Assembly: GCF_003857035.1 (NCBI RefSeq)
Contig: NZ_QGSY01000129.1
Span: 1-45,833 of the forward strand
Source: Micromonospora arida
GTDB lineage: Bacteria; Actinomycetota; Actinomycetes; Mycobacteriales; Micromonosporaceae
DNA length: 45,833 nucleotides
Direction: 5' to 3'
Positions 40,471 through 45,833 of the stretch are shown piece by piece. Position 1 is the first letter of the stretch, and each line of letters begins with the position of its first letter. Both the position numbers and the translations under genes were made by a program. Under the pieces are notes generated by a model. That model made no database searches, was not told the origin of the DNA, and saw only the letters and a list, made by a program, of their open reading frames with translations.

Positions 40471-42000
40471 TCAGTAGCGCCAGGGGCGCCCGGTCTCGCG
40501 GTACTCCTCCACCGGCACCAACGGCACGCCGGGTGCCATCCGGTCGACGTAGAGCCGGCCCTCCAGGTGGTCGATCTCGTGCGCGACCAGCCGGGCCATG
40601 CCGAATTCGAACGACGTGATGATCCGGCTGCCGTCCCACTGGGCGTGTTCCACGTCCAGGCGCAGCGGCCGGGGCACCAGACCCCGGTGGTCGAAGAAGG
40701 AGAGGCAGCCCTCGTACTGCTCGTCGGTCTCCGGGTCGGCGTCGACCACCCGGGGGTTGAGCAGCACGACGGGCTCCGCCGACCGGTCGGGGGGCCGCAC
40801 CACGGCCGCCGCGCGGCCGATGCCGAACTGCGACGCGGCGACGCCCACTCCCTTGCTGAACGGGTGCAGCTCGTCGAGCCGGGCCAGGGCCATGGTGAGC
40901 CGGTCGACCACGTCCCGGGCGACGTCTTCCTCCCCGGGCAGGTCGAACGGGCGGGCCCGCTGGCGGAGCAGGTCGTCCCCGCGTTGCACGATGCCGAGGC
41001 CGCGCATCCGGTCGCTGGGTCGGACCCGGGCGCCGCCGGGGCCGATGTCCGGTTCGGTGTCGGGGCGGGCACGGAACCGCCACTGCATCCGGTAGCGGGC
41101 GTTCAACGGGGGGTCGTCAGTCTGCCAGTCGTAGATCACCCGGTCGCCCTCGTCGTGACGCTGCGGCGCCGTCCGCAGCGGGCCCTCCTCCGCGCTGAGC
41201 GAGGTCTCCACGCCCCAGACCTGCGGGTCGAGGGCCGCAGGCAGGTCCAGGCGTACGGCGAGCTGCCGGGTGGGCAGTCGGACGGCTCGCTGGAACCACG
41301 GGCCCCACTTTTCGGGCCCGACGCTGTACGCGTATTCGATGGTGGCCCGGTCGCCCGGGTAGAGGGGGAAGCGTCGCTCCCCGTTCTCGAAGAGCAGCCA
41401 GATTTCCTTGAACGCGTCCCGATCGTGCTTGGCTCGCCAGTGCATCGGCTCCGGATCTCCGCCGCCGTCGTCCCGACGGGCCTGTATCTGCAGCTCGGCG
41501 AAGGTGAGGGGGTGCTCCCGATGGTGCCGGTTGGAGCGGCCGGGGTCGTTCGGGTAGCGGTCGACGGCGACCCGGACGAGGTAGCGGGTGACCGGCTCGG
41601 TGCCGGCGTTGTACAGCTCACGGTGGATGACGCACCGGTAGCCGTCGTCGGCGTGGGTGAGGGTGGCCAGTTCCCGTTCCACGACCAGGCCGGTGCCGGG
41701 TGGCAGCCACTGTCCCGGCAGGTACGGCTCGCGGTGCGGCTGACCCGACCGGGCGTGCCGTAGGTCGTCGTACTCCCGGAAGCGCTGCCAGATCGCGCCG
41801 CTGGCCTCCAGGACGGCCTCCGCGCGACGGGCGAAGTCCTCGGTTGGGCGGTGCCGGCGCCCCTCGACGTGGCTCACGTAGGACGGGTCGAACCCCATCA
41901 GGACGGCCAGTTGCTTCTTGGACAGCCCGCGCCCGGTCCGTTGCCGGGCGAGTTCGGCCGCGAAGGAGTCGGCAGCCCGTTCGAGGGGGGAGGTCGTCAT
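40471..42000 (-). CDS. XRE-type HTH domain fused to peptide deformylase
   Basis: A 509-residue three-part protein. Residues ~8-75 are an XRE helix-turn-helix: ADSFAAELARQRTGRGLSKK, QLAVLMGFDPSYVSHVEGRR. Residues ~85-330 form a middle region (REYDDLRHARSG, then beta-rich stretches such as IEYAYSVGPEKWGPWFQRAV) of no recognised family. Residues ~340-509 are a peptide deformylase with all three metal/active-site motifs intact: motif 1 GVGVAASQFGIG, motif 2 YEGCLSFF and motif 3 AHEIDHLEG. Canonical deformylases are ~170-220 residues and remove formyl groups from nascent proteins. Fusion to a DNA-binding domain suggests regulation or a non-housekeeping substrate (inference). GAGGAAG precedes the ATG. 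Confidence 0.9.
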   Translation of the reverse strand: MTTSPLERAADSFAAELARQRTGRGLSKKQLAVLMGFDPSYVSHVEGRRHRPTEDFARRAEAVLEASGAIWQRFREYDDLRHARSGQPHREPYLPGQWLPPGTGLVVERELATLTHADDGYRCVIHRELYNAGTEPVTRYLVRVAVDRYPNDPGRSNRHHREHPLTFAELQIQARRDDGGGDPEPMHWRAKHDRDAFKEIWLLFENGERRFPLYPGDRATIEYAYSVGPEKWGPWFQRAVRLPTRQLAVRLDLPAALDPQVWGVETSLSAEEGPLRTAPQRHDEGDRVIYDWQTDDPPLNARYRMQWRFRARPDTEPDIGPGGARVRPSDRMRGLGIVQRGDDLLRQRARPFDLPGEEDVARDVVDRLTMALARLDELHPFSKGVGVAASQFGIGRAAAVVRPPDRSAEPVVLLNPRVVDADPETDEQYEGCLSFFDHRGLVPRPLRLDVEHAQWDGSRIITSFEFGMARLVAHEIDHLEGRLYVDRMAPGVPLVPVEEYRETGRPWRY

Positions 42001-42200
42001 CGGCTTCCTCGTGGCCGGGGCTATAAGTTTTCACGTTCCGTGCGCGAGCACACACGCAAGTGGCATGTTTTCGACACACCGCTTGACAATGCACCGATGG
42101 CCATCGATTGTGCGGCGGCGTTTCCCAGCACTGACTCCGGGTAGTACGCGAAGCGCTACTCCCGTTGAACACGGGGCGACCTGGGCGTCTGGGATGTGAC

Positions 42201-42219
42201 CAAGGTGAGGCTTCCCTTA
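42201..42219 (+). promoter_or_regulatory. Second, weaker IdeR/DmdR-like iron box
   Basis: CAAGGTGAGGCTTCCCTTA matches the DtxR/IdeR 19-mer consensus at 13 of 19 positions and lies 10 bp before the stronger site. Confidence 0.4.
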
Positions 42220-42229
42220 CGGGCAGGAG

Positions 42230-42248
42230 CTTGGTTAGGCTAGCCTTA
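42230..42248 (+). promoter_or_regulatory. IdeR/DmdR iron box
   Basis: CTTGGTTAGGCTAGCCTTA matches the DtxR/IdeR consensus TTAGGTTAGGCTAACCTAA at 15 of 19 positions, including the core TTAGGCTAGCC. It lies 68-86 bases before the FhuF-like gene, so iron repression is expected. Confidence 0.78.
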
Positions 42249-42315
42249 GCTCAGGACGGCACTGGTTCGTCCGCCGGGGCGCACTCCTCGGTCACACAGA
42301 CAGGGGACGACTCAG

Positions 42316-43104
42316 GTGACAGCGGTGATGCCACGGCGGGAGGCCACCACCACGCCGCTCGCCCCCGTCACCGCGGCGCTCCGGGCCATGTTCGGCACAG
42401 ACGACCTCCCCGGCCTCGCCCGGGGCCTGCTGGTCGACGACGAGCTCGGCTGGGCGCCCGCCACCACCCTGATCGACGGCAGCCGACTGCCGGAGCTGCT
42501 GAACGGCGCCGCCGTCCGCTGGGGCGGCACCCCGCACGCCTGCGCGGCGCTGGCCTGGAAGTCCTACAGCTACTGGGCGGCGCTGCCGGTAGTGCTCGGC
42601 TGGGCCTCCGCCCGGCGGGTGCCCCTGCTCGATCCGGCCGACCTGCTGATCCACTTCGAGGACCATCGGCAGCTGCTCACCATGGGCCTGCGCCGAGGCA
42701 CCACCGTCGCGGTGCTGCCGAACGATCCGCTGGCGCTGGCCGGCCTGCCGGAGGTGCGGGTCGTCGCCGACGAGGCGGAGCTGCTGGCCGCACTGCGCGC
42801 GTCCCTGCTCGACGCTCACCTGGCGCCCCTCATCACGGCGATCCAGTCCGAGGTCCGGGTGGGCACCCGGACGCTGCTCGGCTCGGTCGCCTCCGGCATC
42901 GCGCACGGCATCCTGCGGGCCGCGGACGCCCTGCCCGGCTCCACGGTGCAGAGCATCGACACCCTGCTCGGCGCACTCGACCTGGCCGACCTGATCGAGC
43001 TGGTGCCGGGGCCGACCGGTGAGCCGACAGTGCAGCGCCGCACCTGCTGCCTCGCCTTCACCCTGCCCCGGCCGAAGGTCTGCCAGGGCTGCTGCGTCCG
43101 CTAG
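42316..43104 (+). CDS. FhuF-like ferric-siderophore reductase (2Fe-2S)
   Basis: A 262-residue protein with the FhuF C-terminal cysteine pattern: RRTCCLAFTLP at about 246, then VCQGCCVR at the very end (CC-x10-CxxC). In FhuF this binds an unusual [2Fe-2S] cluster. The upstream part carries the family's LPELLNGAAVRWGG and ACAALAWKSYSYW blocks. Family members release iron from ferric siderophores in the cytoplasm. Two IdeR/DmdR-like boxes upstream support iron-repressed expression. GTG start with AGGGGA before it; ATG at 42328 is an alternative. No siderophore biosynthesis or uptake genes are in the window. Confidence 0.87.
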   Translation: MTAVMPRREATTTPLAPVTAALRAMFGTDDLPGLARGLLVDDELGWAPATTLIDGSRLPELLNGAAVRWGGTPHACAALAWKSYSYWAALPVVLGWASARRVPLLDPADLLIHFEDHRQLLTMGLRRGTTVAVLPNDPLALAGLPEVRVVADEAELLAALRASLLDAHLAPLITAIQSEVRVGTRTLLGSVASGIAHGILRAADALPGSTVQSIDTLLGALDLADLIELVPGPTGEPTVQRRTCCLAFTLPRPKVCQGCCVR

Positions 43105-43121
43105 GCCGGCCGCGCTACTGC

Positions 43122-44957
43122 TCAGTCGGTCAGTGACCGGACGTCCCACACCCACACCCCGCCGGTGAAGACCGGTTGGATCCCGGTCAGCTCGGTCATG
43201 CCCCGGCGCAGCGCGGCCTCGTGCTCGTGTGGCCCGAGGATCACCACCCCGGCCCGCCAGTAGCGCAGGTCGTCGACCGCTCGGACCCGGCTCTGCGGGG
43301 TGATCGGCGGCACCGCCCCGGTGCGCCGGATGGTGGCGAAGAAACTGCTGGTGGGGCGGGGAGTCGCACCGAACAACGCGACCTTCGGCGGATCGGCGTT
43401 CGGGCGGGTGTCCGGGCCGAGGAAGTAGCCACGGGCCAGCGGCATGTCCAGCCGGGTCGCCGCGGACCAGCGCAGCGGCTCGGCGTAGGTCGTGTCCGGC
43501 AACGGCAGGGTCACCACACTGCGCCCACCGGTCACGTACGGCCGCCAGGCCCCACTGGTCACGAAGCTGGGGACCGGGTCGAGGCGGGCCACGGGCAGCG
43601 GGGTGGGGACGATCGGCAACAGGGCCATGGTGAGCACGGTGGCGGTGACGAAACGGACCTGCCCCCGGGCGGCCGGATGCGCTTCGGCCAACTCGCGGGC
43701 ACGTTCGGCCCCGTAGGCGAGCAGCAGCCCGATGATCGGTGTGATCGCCAACGCCCAGCGTGTCGGCACCACCGAGTGCAGGATGGGCAGGTTCTCCAGC
43801 GCCGCCCAGGGGCCCGGCACACCCGTACCCCGGTTGTCGAAGCGGACCTCCCGACCCAGCGAGAGCACCGCGAAGAGCAACCCGAGCGCGGCCAGCGCGA
43901 GCACCACGATCGAGCGGCGCAGCCACCAGACCAGGGCGATCACCAGCACCACCAGCGCCCAGCCGAAGAAGCTGTTCTCCTCGGTCGGGTTCTTGGCCAG
44001 GCCCGCGGCGGTGCGCGCGCTACCGGCAAGTGACTCCCGGGAGTACGCGACGAACGAGGCCACGTCGCTGGAGTAGCCACGGATCAGACGGGACAGCCCG
44101 GAGTACGCGCCCGGTCCGAAGAACTGGACGTACAGGGGGTACGCGAGCAGGAGCAGGGCGACCCCGGCGGCGACGGCCAGCCCGGCGAGGAAGGATCGGG
44201 CCCGCGACCGTAGATCCGGGCGGCCGACGGCGAGCACGCCGACGATCACGCCGAGCCCGATCGCGGTCATCAGCAGGATCTCCAGGTTGAGGAACGCCTG
44301 CCAGACGATGACCAGCCCGAGGAGGACCCCGTTGCGCAGCCAGCGGCCCGGTTCACCGAGTCGCAGCGTGCGCCAAATGATCAACGGGACGACGAACTGC
44401 GACACGATGTTCGGGTGCCCATTGGCGTGCGACACCATGGCCGGCGCGAACGCGCAGAAGCCGGCGCCCAGCCACGCCGGCCCCCGACTGCCGATCAGGA
44501 CCCGGGAGAGCAGGAAATACCAGGCCGTGGCCGTGGCAATCATCCCGGCGGTGAGAAAGACCAGAAATGACGCTCGCGGCCCGAACAGCAGGGTGATCGG
44601 CGTCATTGGCAATGAAATGGATAATACGGACGTATTGGCCATCAGATTGACGCCGTCGGGGACGTTCATCTGATTGGAATGGAACGGATACGCAAAGTGC
44701 GTGACCACTCGCGCACCGTGGGCCATCATCCATTCGAACTGCGACTGATCGGACTGGTTGTCCCGCACATCGCTGCCCGGGTCCAGCCAGAGTCGACAGG
44801 TGATCCAGAAGCCGAGCGCCACGAAGCTCAGCACGGCGGCCAGATCGGCCCAAACCCCCTTGCGGGAAGGCCGAACCGCACCGGAGGCCCCCTCCGCCGA
44901 CGGCGCGGCGGCCGGGCCGCCGCTGTCGCTGGGCACGTCCGATTCAGGAGTAGTCAT
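43122..44957 (-). CDS. Multi-pass membrane protein, GT-C glycosyltransferase-like
   Basis: A 611-residue integral membrane protein with about 11-12 spans. After the first span comes a long extracytoplasmic loop, WLDPGSDVRDNQSDQSQFEW and AYPFHSNQMNVPDGVNLMAN. Its acidic residues are placed like the catalytic DXD/EXD-type loop of GT-C lipid-linked-sugar transferases. Later loops include HANGHPNIVSQFVVPLIIW. The last ~170 residues form a soluble domain. Donor and acceptor are unknown; a role in cell-envelope glycosylation is inferred. It is divergent from a methyltransferase across 212 bp, an arrangement that could form a small envelope locus. Confidence 0.8.
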   Translation of the reverse strand: MTTPESDVPSDSGGPAAAPSAEGASGAVRPSRKGVWADLAAVLSFVALGFWITCRLWLDPGSDVRDNQSDQSQFEWMMAHGARVVTHFAYPFHSNQMNVPDGVNLMANTSVLSISLPMTPITLLFGPRASFLVFLTAGMIATATAWYFLLSRVLIGSRGPAWLGAGFCAFAPAMVSHANGHPNIVSQFVVPLIIWRTLRLGEPGRWLRNGVLLGLVIVWQAFLNLEILLMTAIGLGVIVGVLAVGRPDLRSRARSFLAGLAVAAGVALLLLAYPLYVQFFGPGAYSGLSRLIRGYSSDVASFVAYSRESLAGSARTAAGLAKNPTEENSFFGWALVVLVIALVWWLRRSIVVLALAALGLLFAVLSLGREVRFDNRGTGVPGPWAALENLPILHSVVPTRWALAITPIIGLLLAYGAERARELAEAHPAARGQVRFVTATVLTMALLPIVPTPLPVARLDPVPSFVTSGAWRPYVTGGRSVVTLPLPDTTYAEPLRWSAATRLDMPLARGYFLGPDTRPNADPPKVALFGATPRPTSSFFATIRRTGAVPPITPQSRVRAVDDLRYWRAGVVILGPHEHEAALRRGMTELTGIQPVFTGGVWVWDVRSLTD

Positions 44958-45169
44958 GACAATTCATAGGGTAGTCAGCGCATGACGCCGCCGTGACATG
45001 TTTCGGGGTACTGCCGTACTATGTGCCGGGTTCGCCGACCGCCGATCACGAACCCACCCCCCGACCACAATTCGGCCACCCCGATGCCCCGATTCTTTCG
45101 CCGTCCCAGCGGATGATTCACTCTGTCGGTCCAGGCACGGGTCGAGTTCATATCGTGAGGAATCGACGC

Positions 45170-45833
45170 ATGGCAGAAATCACTGGGGATCAGCGCGTGC
45201 AGTCCGAGGTGCTGGAAGGCCTGGCAACCGCTGTCAACCACCGTCGCTGGTTCATCGAACTGGCCGTGCCGTACCTCGGCGACGACCCGATCGAGATCGG
45301 CAGCGGTCTCGGTGACTACGCGCTGGAATGGTCCGAGCGGCTCCCGCGGTTCACCGCCACCGAGGCCGACCCGGCCCGGCTGGTGCAGCTCAAGGAGCGC
45401 CTGGCCAACCGTCCGAACGTCGACGTCCGCCAGATGCTGCTGCCGCACAACGACCGGGGCGACTACAGCGCCGCCGTCTCGTACAACGTCCTGGAGCACA
45501 TCGAGGACCACGTGGGCGCGCTACAGAGCATGCGCGACCTGGTCCGACCCGGCGGCGCCGTGATCATCATCGTGCCCGCGTTCCAGTTCGCGATGGGCCC
45601 GGCCGACATCGCCACCGGGCACGTCCGCCGCTACACGAAGAAGACGCTCGGGGCGGCGATGACCGACGCCGGTCTGACCATCGAGAAGATGCACTACGCC
45701 AACGCGCTCGGGCTGATCGGCTACTTCATGGCCACCAAGGTCTTCCGGCTGATGCCGAAGGAGGGCCCGATGGTCAAGGTGTACGACACCCTCGTCCTGC
45801 CCGCCACCAAGGCCGCCGAGCAGCTCGTCCTCC
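45170..45833 (+). CDS. Class I SAM-dependent methyltransferase (partial, runs off right end)
   Basis: The frame from ATG 45170 is open to the window edge (221 residues seen). GAGGAA at 45157-45162 precedes it. SAM-binding motif I is PIEIGSGLGDYALEW (about residues 41-55), then FTATEADPARLVQLKERL. The post-motif AAVSYNVLEHIEDHVGAL leads to VRPGGAVIIIVPAFQF. The GHVRRYTKKTLGAAMTDAGL block is typical of methyltransferases encoded beside glycosyltransferases for envelope glycans. The acceptor is unknown. The C-terminus lies outside the window. Confidence 0.88.
   Translation, partial: MAEITGDQRVQSEVLEGLATAVNHRRWFIELAVPYLGDDPIEIGSGLGDYALEWSERLPRFTATEADPARLVQLKERLANRPNVDVRQMLLPHNDRGDYSAAVSYNVLEHIEDHVGALQSMRDLVRPGGAVIIIVPAFQFAMGPADIATGHVRRYTKKTLGAAMTDAGLTIEKMHYANALGLIGYFMATKVFRLMPKEGPMVKVYDTLVLPATKAAEQLVL

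Larger units (their letters stand above)
42001..42315. other. Divergent intergenic region with iron boxes, 315 bp
   Basis: There is no gene here. Promoters for the HTH-deformylase gene (minus) and FhuF-like gene (plus) must lie here. Two IdeR/DmdR-like sites at 42201-42219 and 42230-42248 are close to the FhuF start. The left half is AT-richer, with ATAAGTTTTCACG near 42022. Confidence 0.5.

Noticed and set aside
42292..43926. 544-codon minus frame across the FhuF-like and GT-C-like genes
   Set aside because: It covers parts of two well-supported genes in other frames and has only low-complexity sequence.

Overview
The window is a very GC-rich actinobacterial chromosome segment. It most resembles Micromonosporaceae (Micromonospora or a close relative). 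This rests on codon use, frequent GTG starts, SigE-type and ECF42-type sigma factors, secreted plant-polymer enzymes with CBM2 or ricin modules, and long perfect hairpin terminators without clear U-tracts. Genus is inference; no rRNA is present.

Layout. 1-5.8 kb: the end of trpS, an LtrA-type membrane protein, a YCII/DGPF protein coupled to an ECF42 sigma factor behind a recognisable ECF42-type promoter, a HAD phosphatase, a quinone-oxidoreductase-like enzyme and a DUF1275 membrane protein. 5.8-11.2 kb: a cell-surface cluster with a DUF916 (WxL-interacting type) membrane-anchored protein, a purple-acid-phosphatase-like enzyme whose C-terminus looks like a WxL domain, a HupE/UreJ-like membrane protein with a large exported domain, and a short BMP-like lipoprotein. 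11.2-19.7 kb: a CE15 glucuronoyl esterase with CBM2, an LPxTG-like surface protein, a SigE-family sigma factor with a translationally coupled membrane protein, and a large secreted subtilase. 19.7-23.1 kb: an SDR enzyme, a DHA2 drug exporter and a methyltransferase.

23.1-28.2 kb: a ricin-GH62 arabinofuranosidase, a transmembrane Ser/Thr kinase and an SGNH esterase with a ricin module. The two secreted enzymes carry the same LacI-type palindrome about 90-100 bp upstream. With the CE15 esterase they make a complementary set for removing side chains from glucuronoarabinoxylan. The kinase's extracellular domain can be aligned with that of the sigma-linked membrane protein at 15.1 kb. 28.2-36.6 kb: a patchier, accessory-looking stretch. 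It holds a TetR-SDR-aldo/keto reductase locus with twin operators, a broken aldo/keto reductase, a DUF574-type methyltransferase, about 0.9 kb of near-empty DNA with two strong hairpins, a DUF1963 protein, a truncated ImmA/IrrE gene, and an HxlR regulator divergent from an imine-reductase-like gene.

36.6-45.8 kb: tRNA-Arg(ACG) and tRNA-Ser(GCT), an EcsC-like protein with a low-complexity N-terminus, a CPBP-type membrane protein, a flavohaemoglobin-like protein, an unusual HTH-peptide deformylase fusion, an FhuF-like ferric reductase behind tandem IdeR/DmdR-type iron boxes, a large multi-membrane GT-C-like protein, and a methyltransferase running off the right end.

Most interesting for follow-up: the WxL-tailed phosphatase with its DUF916 neighbour, the HTH-deformylase fusion, the sensor domain shared by a sigma-linked protein and a kinase, and the xylan operators.
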